Of a DNA stretch of 61,250 bases, positions 34,818 through 42,798 are shown piece by piece (positions within the stretch are counted from its first letter, which is position 1; each line of letters opens with the position of its first letter). The notes below the pieces were generated by a model. It had not been told where the DNA came from, ran no database searches, and saw only the letters and a program-made list of their open reading frames with translations. This DNA comes from WS-2 sp036507005 (GTDB lineage: Bacteria; Eisenbacteria; RBG-16-71-46): NCBI GenBank assembly GCA_036507005.1, contig DASXQT010000042.1:1-61250 (forward strand). Direction: 5' to 3'. The position numbers and the translations under genes are program-made.

Positions 34818-35030
34818 ATGCCGGTTCAGAGGTTTCGCTCCGCGGAGGAAATGAATGCCGCCCCGATCCTGGTGGCCCCGGGGGAGGGTTTCGAGCGCTT
34901 CCTCCGACATTGCGCCCGTTACCGGTTTGTCTTTCCCCGCCGCTACCCGCGCGGCGTCTTCCGGTTCCGGAGCCTCGAGGAGGCTCAGCAGGCCCGAGAG
35001 CGGCAGGCGAACGGGGCCGGCAGGGCATGA
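34818..35030 (+). CDS. Small partner protein of the nucleotidyltransferase family
   Basis: A 70-residue protein (MPVQRFRSAEEMNAA, then RYRFVFPRRYPRGVFRFRSLEEAQQ) of a type commonly encoded beside minimal nucleotidyltransferases in putative toxin-antitoxin-like pairs. It is intact while its partner is deleted. Its ATG lies one base after the partner's stop and its own stop overlaps the DUF4386 start by ATGA. Whether it still has a role alone is unknown. Confidence 0.65.
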   Translation: MPVQRFRSAEEMNAAPILVAPGEGFERFLRHCARYRFVFPRRYPRGVFRFRSLEEAQQARERQANGAGRA

Positions 35031-35746
35031 ACCCGACCGTCCCTGATCCGTCTCAGCGCAGCGCAGCCCGTGTCGCGGGGATTGCCTACCTGCTCACGTT
35101 CGCGGTCGTGGTCTCCGCCAATTTCGGGATCTTCACGCGGCTCAGCGTTCCCGGCGATGCCACGGCCACCGCTCGCAACATCCTTGCGCACGAGGGCCTG
35201 TTTCGCCTTTACCTGGCCTGCAACGTGGTCTACATCGCCGGCGTCGCCGTGCTGCTGACGGCCCTCTACACGCTTCTCGGGCCGGTGCATCGGGGCCTGG
35301 CGCTGCTCGCGGCGATCTCCCGGCTGATCTTCGGGCTGATGTGGCTTCTGGCCACGGTCATTCAGTACTTCGTTCTGCGGCTCCTGCACGGCGCTCCCTA
35401 CCTGAACGTCTTCGCAACGGAACAACAGCAGGCGTTGGCGAAGCTCTACCTCGGCGGCAGCTTCGAGACCTACTACGTGGGCCTGCCGTTCTATGCCCTG
35501 GCATCGACCCTGTGCAGCTACCTGTGGCTCAAGTCGGGCCAGATCCCACGGTGGCTGGCGGCTTCGGGGGTGATCGCTTCGGGATGGTGCGTGCTGACCG
35601 CCGTCGCATTCATCGCGATTCCGCACTTCGAGAAGATTGTGAACGACTGGCTGTTCGATTCGCCCATGGGCCTTTTCGAGCTGGCCGTGGGTGGGTGGCT
35701 GTTGTTCAAGGGAGTGCGGCCGAAGCTCGAACGAGGGGGGACATGA
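35027..35746 (+). CDS. DUF4386 family membrane protein
   Basis: A 239-residue integral membrane protein with about six helices. It begins with a cytoplasmic leader (SQRSAARVAGIAYLLTFAVVV) and has the ARNILAHEGLFRLYLACNVVYIAGVAVL and AISRLIFGLMWLL segments typical of DUF4386 proteins, whose function is not known. The ATG at 35027 overlaps the small partner gene. Base composition is lower in GC than the surrounding housekeeping genes by eye, consistent with an accessory segment. Confidence 0.8.
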   Translation: MNPTVPDPSQRSAARVAGIAYLLTFAVVVSANFGIFTRLSVPGDATATARNILAHEGLFRLYLACNVVYIAGVAVLLTALYTLLGPVHRGLALLAAISRLIFGLMWLLATVIQYFVLRLLHGAPYLNVFATEQQQALAKLYLGGSFETYYVGLPFYALASTLCSYLWLKSGQIPRWLAASGVIASGWCVLTAVAFIAIPHFEKIVNDWLFDSPMGLFELAVGGWLLFKGVRPKLERGGT

Positions 35747-35840
35747 GCCGTCGTGAAGTTCGAGGCGGGGTCGTACCGCCGGATCGTGCGTGCGGTGGTG
35801 CTTCGGTAGAATGACGCGGTCACCAAGGGGCGTGCGACGC

Positions 35841-36368
35841 ATGAACCTCCGGCACTGGCCGATACTGGCATCGATCGGGCTCCTGGGCATTGCACCCGCC
35901 CAAGCCCGAGAGCGCAAGACTCCGGAACTCGATCCCGCGCTCGGCTCGATCGCCGTCAAGATCAAGACGATCGGGCCGGGGAGAATCGCCTTCATGGGAG
36001 ACATGGTGGTGAAGGTCGCCGTCGGCATGGGCAAGGCCGACTCGGCCCAGAATCATTTCGGCGACCTCATCGGTCGCGGAAACGCATTCGTCGTGCAGTA
36101 CGCCCTGACTCAGGACGCGCCGAGCGGGCCGATCCGAGGGGCGACCATGGAAGAGATCCGCAACGCCGTTCGCGAACGAAGCCGGGCGCCCTGGCATTTC
36201 GATGTCCAGGTGGGGGTCGAGCACATGACTCGCGCCGGGCGAATGGACCGTCTCGCGCGCGACGCCGAGGCCGAACGCGCGTTCTGGAAGATGGCCGCCA
36301 AGAAGGTCTTCCCACACGAGCCGGACTGGCAGAAGCTCGCCCAGGCGAGACTCGACGAGTTGCACTGA
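35841..36368 (+). CDS. Hypothetical secreted protein
   Basis: This 175-residue protein has a likely signal peptide (MNLRHWPILASIGLLGIAPAQA) and a mature domain I do not recognise, rich in charged residues with short helices toward the end (RLARDAEAERAFWKMAAKK). An upstream in-frame ATG at 35811 is possible, but the signal peptide favours 35841. It converges on the small lipoprotein gene across a terminator hairpin. Probably periplasmic; function unknown. Confidence 0.6.
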   Translation: MNLRHWPILASIGLLGIAPAQARERKTPELDPALGSIAVKIKTIGPGRIAFMGDMVVKVAVGMGKADSAQNHFGDLIGRGNAFVVQYALTQDAPSGPIRGATMEEIRNAVRERSRAPWHFDVQVGVEHMTRAGRMDRLARDAEAERAFWKMAAKKVFPHEPDWQKLAQARLDELH

Positions 36369-36408
36369 CGGCCGATCCCGGGAGCCACGCTTCCCCGGCA
36401 CGGCCGTC
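36367..36408. terminator. Convergent terminator hairpin
   Basis: GACGGCCG (36367-36374) pairs with CGGCCGTC (36401-36408), with an inner CCGGG/CCCGG stem. It lies in the 47-base gap between two convergent small genes. Confidence 0.6.
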
Positions 36409-36415
36409 CGCCGTC

Positions 36416-36850
36416 TCAGTACCTGGCCCCGTAGCCCTTCTTTCCTGCGACGACCCGGCCCGTCGCCCGGTCTTCGATCCACGGAGTGAATCGGGCCTGC
36501 CCGAAGTTCGTCCCCGCTGCCTTCACCACGTAGAAATGCCCGGCCTGGACATCGACAGAAAGGCTCTCGACCTGCGCCGGAATCAGCGTGAGTCCCAGGG
36601 GCGCACCCTGCTCGCTGAATCCGCGCAGAGCGATCGTATGGATCCCGGGCAGAACTCGGACCTGGTGCACGGACTTCGGCAGCGCGACGCCGTCGACGGA
36701 ACCGAACTTCAGACGTTCCGAGCTGGGATCGATGCGCACCACAGCGATCTGACTCCGGGGGCGCGCGGGACCCTCGTGGCCCACGTACTGCGACGCGCAC
36801 CCCTGCGCGAAGATGACCAGCATCAGAGCAGACAAGCGGCTCGGTTTCAC
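36416..36850 (-). CDS. Small putative lipoprotein
   Basis: About 144 residues from a GTG at 36850. The N-terminus KPSRLSALMLVIFAQGCASQ ends in a lipobox-like FAQGC, so the mature protein is probably lipid-anchored. The rest has beta-rich PEGA-like character (LPGIHTIALRGFSEQG, LSVDVQAGHFYVVKAAG). A longer start at 36901 would add 17 residues before the signal. Function unknown. Confidence 0.6.
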   Translation of the reverse strand: MKPSRLSALMLVIFAQGCASQYVGHEGPARPRSQIAVVRIDPSSERLKFGSVDGVALPKSVHQVRVLPGIHTIALRGFSEQGAPLGLTLIPAQVESLSVDVQAGHFYVVKAAGTNFGQARFTPWIEDRATGRVVAGKKGYGARY

Positions 36851-37156
36851 GGTTGTCTCTCGGAGGGCAGGCGACCCCAACGCTCGCGTTCCCGCCCACA
36901 ACGGCTCATAACTGGGACGCCTGTCAGAGTTGAGCCAGGGTAACCGATCCCTTCACTTCGTGTCACGCGGTCACCGCTCCCTGCACTGCCTCACGCCGCA
37001 CTTGCGGGGACGGCCCGCGATGCGTCATCGTCGTGGCCGCGCGCAGGGCGCATCCCGTCCGTGGAAAGGGACTCTCCCACCTGATTCCTGCAGTACCCGA
37101 CAGCTACGAACCCCCTGCCCACACGTACGGACTCGGGCACTCAGGAGGGTCGTAGA

Positions 37157-38785
37157 ATGTCCGGTCCCGATCGGGAGCCCGCGGCTCCCTCGTTCGAGCG
37201 CATTCGCCGCCTGGCCAAGCAGCTGACCCGCGCCTGCCGCCAGGGCGACGCCGAAGCCCTCGCCCGCGTGCGGGCGCAGCTCCCCCGCCTCGCCGCCCTC
37301 GACGCCACCGCCGCCGGGCGCAGTGTGCGGCTCGCGGACGTGCAGCACGCGCTCGCGCGTGAGGCGCAGGTGGAGAACTGGGCGGCGCTCAAGGCGCTGG
37401 TCCAGTCGCAGGAGCCGCTGATCGCCCAGGTCGAGCGCTTCACGCGGGCGTTCCACGACGGCGACGGCGCCACGCTCAGGCGTGTGATCGAGCAGTTCCC
37501 GCAGGTGGCGCGCACGAGCATCCACGCCGCGTGCGCCGCATGCGACGCCGCCGCGGTCGAGGCGTGGCTCGCGCGCGACCCCGCGTGCGCGCACGCGAAG
37601 TTCACGCGCTCCGAATGGACGCCGCTCGTGTGCGTGGCCGCCTCGCCGCTGTTCGCGATGGACGAGGCGCGGGCTGCCGCCAGCGTGGCGATCGGCGGCC
37701 GGCTGCTGGCCCTCGGCGCCGACGCCAACACGAGCACGCCGGTGCCCGGGGCGACGAATGGCTCGCGGCTGTCGGTGCTCTACCGCGCGAGCGAGCTTGG
37801 CAACGCCGCCTTGGTGAGGCTGCTGCTCGAGCACGGCGCCGACCCGAACGACGGCGAGTCGACCTACCACGCCGCCGAGCGCAACCACCGCGACGTGCTC
37901 GAGCTGCTGATCGCTCACGGCGCCGAGATCTCCGCGACGCACCAGCCGTGGAACAACACGGTGCTCTACTTCCTCGCGGGCTATCGGGACGACCAGGAGC
38001 GCGCCAAGGACGCGACCGCCGGCATGGAGTGGCTGCTGGAGCACGGTGCGGACCCCAACGTGCCGAGCTACGACCATCGCGAGACGCCGCTCCACCGCAT
38101 CGCGGACCTGGGCCGCGGCCCCGCCGTGGCCGAGCTCCTGCTGCGTCATGGCGCCGACCCCCGGCGCCCGCGCGCCGACGGCCGCACGCCGTACGAGCTG
38201 GCGATGCGCGCGGGCAATGGGGCGGTCGCCGCGCTGCTGCGAGCGCGCGGCGGCGCGGTCGAGACGCTGCGGCCGGAGGACGCGTTCCTCCACGCCTGCG
38301 CGACCGGCGACGAGGCGGCCGCGCGCGCGGCGCTGGCCGCGCACCCCGCGCTGCGCGGGGAGTTGCTGGAGCGCGAACCGGCGGCGGTGCTGCATGCCGC
38401 CGAGTCGGGCAACGCCTCCGCGGTGCGCGTGGTCGCCGCCCTGGGCTTCGACCTCGGCCGCGAGGGCCCGTGGGGCGGGACCGTGCTGCACTGGGCCGCG
38501 TGGCGCGGCCGCGTGGAGCTGGTGCGCGCCTTGATCGCCGCCGGCGCCCCGATCAACGTGCGCGACCAGACCTACGGCAGCTCACCCATTGCCTGGGCCG
38601 CGCACGGCTCGAACAACTGCCGCACCGACGACGACGCGTACCTCGCGGTGATCGACCTGCTGCTCGCCGCCGGCGCCGGGCGCGAGCCATCGTTCAACAA
38701 GTGGAACGAACCGCCCGAGAACCTGTCGAGCGAGACGGTCGCGGATCACCTGAGGGCGCGGGGGTTCGCGGAAGAGGACGCCTAG
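37157..38785 (+). CDS. Ankyrin-repeat protein
   Basis: A 542-residue cytoplasmic protein with at least eight ankyrin repeats, clearest at LGNAALVRLLLEHGADPND, RGPAVAELLLRHGADPRRP and WRGRVELVRALIAAGAPIN. There is no signal peptide or catalytic domain. The ATG at 37157 follows AGGAGG. The high GC content matches the core genome, unlike the genes on either side of it in the accessory segment. It probably acts as a binding scaffold; partner unknown. The 255 bases upstream (36902-37156) hold no gene I can see. Confidence 0.88.
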   Translation: MSGPDREPAAPSFERIRRLAKQLTRACRQGDAEALARVRAQLPRLAALDATAAGRSVRLADVQHALAREAQVENWAALKALVQSQEPLIAQVERFTRAFHDGDGATLRRVIEQFPQVARTSIHAACAACDAAAVEAWLARDPACAHAKFTRSEWTPLVCVAASPLFAMDEARAAASVAIGGRLLALGADANTSTPVPGATNGSRLSVLYRASELGNAALVRLLLEHGADPNDGESTYHAAERNHRDVLELLIAHGAEISATHQPWNNTVLYFLAGYRDDQERAKDATAGMEWLLEHGADPNVPSYDHRETPLHRIADLGRGPAVAELLLRHGADPRRPRADGRTPYELAMRAGNGAVAALLRARGGAVETLRPEDAFLHACATGDEAAARAALAAHPALRGELLEREPAAVLHAAESGNASAVRVVAALGFDLGREGPWGGTVLHWAAWRGRVELVRALIAAGAPINVRDQTYGSSPIAWAAHGSNNCRTDDDAYLAVIDLLLAAGAGREPSFNKWNEPPENLSSETVADHLRARGFAEEDA

Positions 38786-38852
38786 GCGCCGGCGGCGTGT
38801 TCCGGAAGATCGCGAGATGATGTTTGGACGGCTCCGGAAAGGATGACTTGGC

Positions 38853-39629
38853 ATGACGGAGGATCGTTTCAGGCGGGCCACGCGTTCGGTCAGCCAACTG
38901 GCCCTCGTCGCCGTCACGGCGTGGGCGCGACCGAGCATGGCTGATGTCCTGGCACCCATCGAAGTAGAGGTGCAGCCCGGCGCCGCCACGTGTGCTCCGG
39001 GCTACGAGCATTTCGACGAGGGCTTTCGCGCTGCGCTTCACCTTGCGCAGCTCGCGACAGTCGACGCCGCACGCGAACACGGAGTCATCCCGAACTCGTT
39101 CTGCTTGGCCTCGGAGAGACCGGAGGTCCACCCGTTACGCGTGCGGGTCAGGATTCGGTGTGATGGCGGCCAGGGGATCATTGCCTGTGCGGCGTCCACA
39201 TCGCCTGGCGCGGCCCGTGAAGCGGACCATTGGCTCGTTCACGTTGCCGTTCCGTTCCACGGGATTCGACTCGCGCCCGTTGTGTGGCGACGATCGAGCT
39301 TCTGGGCGAGGTCGGATCAGGCGAACTACTGCGAGACGATGGGAAGGGTGATCGCGCTCTATGCTCTCGAAGCGCTTCATCGCGAAACCGGCAAGCTCCG
39401 ACAGGGGCACCTTCTCGACCTCGGTCCCGGCATGAACCGGGACCCGAAGTACTCGGAGGTTGGCGAGAGCCTCTGGAAGCGCATGGGCGACTGGTTCGTC
39501 CTGACGCTTCCGGCAGCGGTTGCATGGACGGTGCTGCTGCTTACCGCATTCGTTGCCGTCCTTGCCATTCGCGGGGGGTTAGCGCACAGGCGTAGCGCTC
39601 GACCCACGGGGACCCGCATCGTCAGATAG
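38853..39629 (+). CDS. Hypothetical exported protein with C-terminal membrane helix
   Basis: A 258-residue protein with a signal-like N-terminus (QLALVAVTAWARPSMA), a central cysteine-containing domain (CAPGYEHFDEGF, RVRIRCDGGQGIIACAAS) and a C-terminal helix (AVAWTVLLLTAFVAVLAIRGG) followed by a basic tail. Likely a periplasmic domain anchored at its C-terminus. I recognise no family. GC is lower than in neighbouring core genes by eye. Confidence 0.55.
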   Translation: MTEDRFRRATRSVSQLALVAVTAWARPSMADVLAPIEVEVQPGAATCAPGYEHFDEGFRAALHLAQLATVDAAREHGVIPNSFCLASERPEVHPLRVRVRIRCDGGQGIIACAASTSPGAAREADHWLVHVAVPFHGIRLAPVVWRRSSFWARSDQANYCETMGRVIALYALEALHRETGKLRQGHLLDLGPGMNRDPKYSEVGESLWKRMGDWFVLTLPAAVAWTVLLLTAFVAVLAIRGGLAHRRSARPTGTRIVR

Positions 39630-39795
39630 CGCTACGTGCGAAGTGGATCGGGACTCGTGCCCTCGGTGCGCGGTTCATGAGATCGCGCTTCGGTTGTTGT
39701 GCGTCTTACCTCACGGCTCGTGCAAGTCCGGCGTGCACACGATGTCGCTGGGGGGTACACTGATGTTGCCTTCCACTTGGCTCGGAGGATGAAAC

Positions 39796-40431
39796 ATGCG
39801 CCGCTTCCACTGCCTTGCCCTCGGATGCAGCAAGAGCGTCGACGCCATCCGCGCCGAGGTCGTCGTGCCTGTCGGGGTGTTCGCTGCACTAGTCCTTGCG
39901 CTGCTCGTGTCGCCATCCGCAGGCCGCGCCACCACGATCCACCCGTTGCCACTGTCGCGTGCGCTGCGCGCCGTCGCAGCCCCCACGGTTCCGCTTGAGT
40001 GGGCTGGGATCTGGTCGTTCGCCGACACCATCCGCGACTGTAACGATCCGGGGATCATCCACACCCCCCTCAACGTCGGACTCGATACTCTTTGTGCTGG
40101 AGCAGCGTACGGGCCGGATAGCATGCAGTTCGTGTGCTCTGGCGGCTTCACCGACACCGGCTTCGACATCACCTGCACGGGCACACAGAGCGTTCACGCT
40201 AACTGCTCGCTCGCGATCACGAGTCACCTGCAAGGGACACGCAACGGAGATGTCGTGACCACGTTCTCGACGTCCACGTGGGTGTACACGCCGACCGACT
40301 GCGACGGTTTTCCGGATGGGTGTCAGGTCAGGGCGGGCTTCATGACGTACTTCGGCCCTCCGCCCACGGACTGCGCCGCGACGCCCGTCCGGACCAGCAG
40401 TTGGGGGAGTCTCAAGCTGCGGTATCGGTAG
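39796..40431 (+). CDS. Hypothetical cysteine-containing secreted protein
   Basis: A 211-residue protein with an internal hydrophobic export signal (VVVPVGVFAALVLALLVSPSAGRA) preceded by a 25-residue leader, then a Cys- and Thr-rich mature domain (IRDCNDPG, FVCSGGFTDTGFDITCTG, DCDGFPDGCQ), suggesting disulfides outside the cytoplasm. GC is lower than the core genes. Not recognised; the start may be internal. Confidence 0.5.
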   Translation: MRRFHCLALGCSKSVDAIRAEVVVPVGVFAALVLALLVSPSAGRATTIHPLPLSRALRAVAAPTVPLEWAGIWSFADTIRDCNDPGIIHTPLNVGLDTLCAGAAYGPDSMQFVCSGGFTDTGFDITCTGTQSVHANCSLAITSHLQGTRNGDVVTTFSTSTWVYTPTDCDGFPDGCQVRAGFMTYFGPPPTDCAATPVRTSSWGSLKLRYR

Positions 40432-40580
40432 ACGGGTTCTCGTCTTGACGCCGGGTCAGTCGATGGATTGCTCGCGCTGTGGCTTGGGCGCCGGCTTCTC
40501 TTCGGGCTCGCTGCGCGTCGCGGGACGGCCTCCGGCGGGAAGCTGTGTCGCGAGTGAGATGACGATGCCAAGGGAGTGGA

Positions 40581-40883
40581 ATGGAGTTCCAGCGCAAGTC
40601 GGGCCGCATCGTCCCTTGGGTATTCTGGTGGGGCGACGGCGTGCGACTCGGCGACTTCCGCAAGCACTGGCGTCGGGCGTGCAAGGCAGCACGCTGTCCG
40701 GGACGGCGAGTCCATGACCTTCGGCGGGGTGCCGCTCGGAACCTGCTGCCGTCAGGAGTCAGCGAGCACGTTGCGATGATGCTCACCGGGCACAAGACGC
40801 GATCGATCCTCGATCGCTACGACATCGTCAGCGGGCGGGACCTGCGCGACGCGGTAGGCAAGCTCGCGCGGCGGGAAGGCTGA
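40581..40883 (+). pseudogene. C-terminal remnant of a tyrosine recombinase (phage-type integrase)
   Basis: About 100 residues matching the catalytic half of phage-type integrases: RKSGRIVPWVFWWGDG, the box II HDLRRGAARNLL (His and Arg), the GHKTRSI histidine and the tyrosine in ILDRYDIV. The N-terminal arm-binding and core domains and the first catalytic arginine are absent and a TGA lies just upstream in frame (40560-40562), so this is a fragment. It ends 57 bases from the 3' end of tRNA-Ala, a classical integration target, and marks an eroded element. Confidence 0.7.
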
Positions 40884-40940
40884 TTTGCTCGCGAACCTGT
40901 CACACATCCTGCCACACGCGCGGATGATGCTTCCGTAAAA

Positions 40941-41016
40941 TGGTGGAGCTGAACGGGATCGAACCGTCGACCTCTTGACTGCCAGTCAAGCGCTCTCCCA
41001 ACTGAGCTACAGCCCC
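40941..41016 (-). tRNA. tRNA-Ala (GGC anticodon)
   Basis: The 76-base sequence folds as a full cloverleaf with the acceptor GGGGCTG/CAGCTCC containing the G3-U70 identity pair of alanine tRNAs, D-arm AGCTCAGTTGGGAGAGC, anticodon loop CTGGCAG and T-arm GGTTCGATCC. CCA is encoded. It follows the histidine-kinase gene on the same strand and lies beside the integrase remnant. Confidence 0.96.
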
Positions 41017-41035
41017 ACCGTTGGCGTCGCGCTCG

Positions 41036-41065
41036 TGTGTACCATCGGCCGGAACGCGGCGTCAA
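41036..41065 (-). promoter_or_regulatory. Promoter candidate for tRNA-Ala
   Basis: On the minus strand TTGACG (41065-41060) and TACACA (41041-41036) are 18 bases apart, about 20 bases before the mature tRNA 5' end. Confidence 0.4.
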
Positions 41066-41102
41066 ACGCGGCCGCGCGCCAGGGCGGCGCGCGTCGAGCC
41101 GG

Positions 41103-42440
41103 CTACACGCGCGGCAGCAGCAGCGAGAAGACCGCGCCCGCGTTGCCCTCGGACTCCACGGTGATGCGGCCTCCCATGGCCTCCATGAGCCGCTTCGCCA
41201 TCGTGAGCCCGATCCCGAGGCCGCCCGCCTTGCGCGTGTTCCCGCCATCGAGCTGGCGGAAGGATTGGAACAGCTCCGGCAGTCGCTCCTTCGGGATCCC
41301 GATGCCCTGATCCGCGACGCCGACCTCGGCCCACGCGGCTCCCTGCTCGACCCGATCGCGGACCCAGAGCTGAACCTTCGTGCCGCGGGAGCTGAACTTG
41401 ATGGCGTTGTCGATCAGCTCGTCCACCACCTGTCGCATCCGCATGGGGTCGAGCCGAACGGGCCTTCGCCCGCCGTCGCTCTCGAGGGCGAGCTCGCGGA
41501 GTCCGGCCGACACGCCGGGGCGCCTCTCCTCGAAGTACTCGGTGATGAAGGCGGTGAGATCGGTCTCGGCCATCTGAACGCCGGGTGCATCGCCGGTCGT
41601 GTCCGAGAACGCCAGCAGTCGCTCCACCAGCCGCTGCAGGCGCTGGGTGCTCTCGGTCGCGGTCCTGAGGAACAGGCCGCGATCCTCCTGCTGGATGCCG
41701 GGCTCGAGCAGGCACTGGAGGCATCCGGTCAGCACGCTGAGCGGCGTGCGCAGCTCGTGGTTGACGTGGTCCATGAACTCCGACTTCAAGCGGTCCAGCT
41801 CGCGAATCTCCTCGTTCGTGCGGCGCAGGGTGCGGGCGGACTCGATGGCCGCGCTGTGCAGGTGCGCGCTGCGGAGGGCGAGGCCCGCGACCGCGAGCGA
41901 CGCCTCGATCACGTCGAGCTGGAGCGAGGCGAACGCGCCGCCCACCGGCGCGCCCAGGGCCACCACGCCGAGCGGCATGTCGGGCGCCGTGACCGGCGCG
42001 AACAGGGCGACCTTGGCCTGCTTGGCGAGGCTCTGGGTCGAGCGCCCGATGCCCGACTGCAAGGCCTCGGGCGTGACAGACGGCCCGCCGGCGCGGAAGT
42101 GGTCGCGCAGCTCGGTCCAGCACGCCGCGGCGAGCGCGTCCGCGAGCGGGGGGCCGATCCCATGGCAGCGGATCAGAACCGGGCGCGAGTCCTCCGAGTC
42201 CAGCCACAGCGCCGCGCGCCCGCTGCCGATCTGTCCCATGAGGTTCAGCAGCAGGCTCTCGGCGGCGTCGTGAACGTCGTGGGTGTTCCAGAGCTTGCGG
42301 CTCAGCTCGACGAGCGAGAGGAGCGAGTATCCCTGGCGATCGACCAGCCGCGGGGCCGCGGGGGGAGTCTCCGAGGAGCCCGCCGCGGTCCCGGCGGAAT
42401 CGCTCGGCGTCTCGGGCGCGGGAAGCGGCGCGCTCGACAC
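41103..42440 (-). CDS. Cytoplasmic GAF-like sensor histidine kinase
   Basis: The 445-residue protein has an N-terminal GAF-like sensor (about 35-200), a coiled linker, and a kinase core with the H-box MDHVNHELRTPLSVL (His228), N-box ELIDNAIKFSS, G1 VADQGIGIP and G2 GGLGIGLTMAK. No membrane helix is seen. The GTG at 42440 lies one base after the STAS stop. It is the last gene of the giant-protein operon and may phosphorylate an unlinked response regulator or serve in the partner-switching set. No response regulator is nearby. Confidence 0.9.
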   Translation of the reverse strand: MSSAPLPAPETPSDSAGTAAGSSETPPAAPRLVDRQGYSLLSLVELSRKLWNTHDVHDAAESLLLNLMGQIGSGRAALWLDSEDSRPVLIRCHGIGPPLADALAAACWTELRDHFRAGGPSVTPEALQSGIGRSTQSLAKQAKVALFAPVTAPDMPLGVVALGAPVGGAFASLQLDVIEASLAVAGLALRSAHLHSAAIESARTLRRTNEEIRELDRLKSEFMDHVNHELRTPLSVLTGCLQCLLEPGIQQEDRGLFLRTATESTQRLQRLVERLLAFSDTTGDAPGVQMAETDLTAFITEYFEERRPGVSAGLRELALESDGGRRPVRLDPMRMRQVVDELIDNAIKFSSRGTKVQLWVRDRVEQGAAWAEVGVADQGIGIPKERLPELFQSFRQLDGGNTRKAGGLGIGLTMAKRLMEAMGGRITVESEGNAGAVFSLLLPRV

Positions 42441-42441
42441 G

Positions 42442-42798
42442 TCAGGCCGCCGTCGCCCGGACCGCTTCGTCCTCGGTGGCGTAGATCGACAGGTGCTCGC
42501 CCAACTCGAGCAGCTCCACGACCGAGCGCACGGCTTCCGAGGGAGCCGCGAACAGCACGGCCCCCGCGCGCTCGCCGAACTGCTCCACCAGCACCAGCAT
42601 CGCGCCCACCCCGCTCGATCCCAGGAACGTGATCTCGCCGAGGTTGAGCACCAGGTTGTGCCCGTCGCCCTGGAGCGCGTTGCAGCGCTCGAGCAGGGTG
42701 GACACGGTGGTGGCGTCGAGGCGCCCGCGCAGGCGGAGCACGGCGGTCCGCCCGGCGCCCTGTGATTCGATGATCTCGAGCTCAGGCGGCGGCTTCAT
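42442..42798 (-). CDS. STAS-domain anti-sigma factor antagonist
   Basis: A 118-residue SpoIIAA/RsbV-type protein. The phospho-acceptor serine is in ITFLGSSGVGAMLVLVEQF, and the fold begins LRLRGRLDATTVSTLLERC. The ATG at 42798 is preferred over 42804 because GGGAGG is six bases upstream of it. It overlaps the preceding phosphatase/kinase gene by 17 bases, so the substrate and its presumed enzymes are made together. Unphosphorylated STAS proteins bind the anti-sigma kinase and free a sigma factor or other target. Confidence 0.92.
   Translation of the reverse strand: MKPPPELEIIESQGAGRTAVLRLRGRLDATTVSTLLERCNALQGDGHNLVLNLGEITFLGSSGVGAMLVLVEQFGERAGAVLFAAPSEAVRSVVELLELGEHLSIYATEDEAVRATAA

Noticed and set aside
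40445..40717. Open frame overlapping the integrase remnant
   Set aside because: It has a different frame and no recombinase motifs; the motifs are in the frame starting at 40581.
40941..41016. A duplicated tRNA-Ala 3' end marking the other island boundary
   Set aside because: I looked for the tRNA 3' segment between 34 and 41 kb by eye and found no second copy, so no attachment site is annotated.
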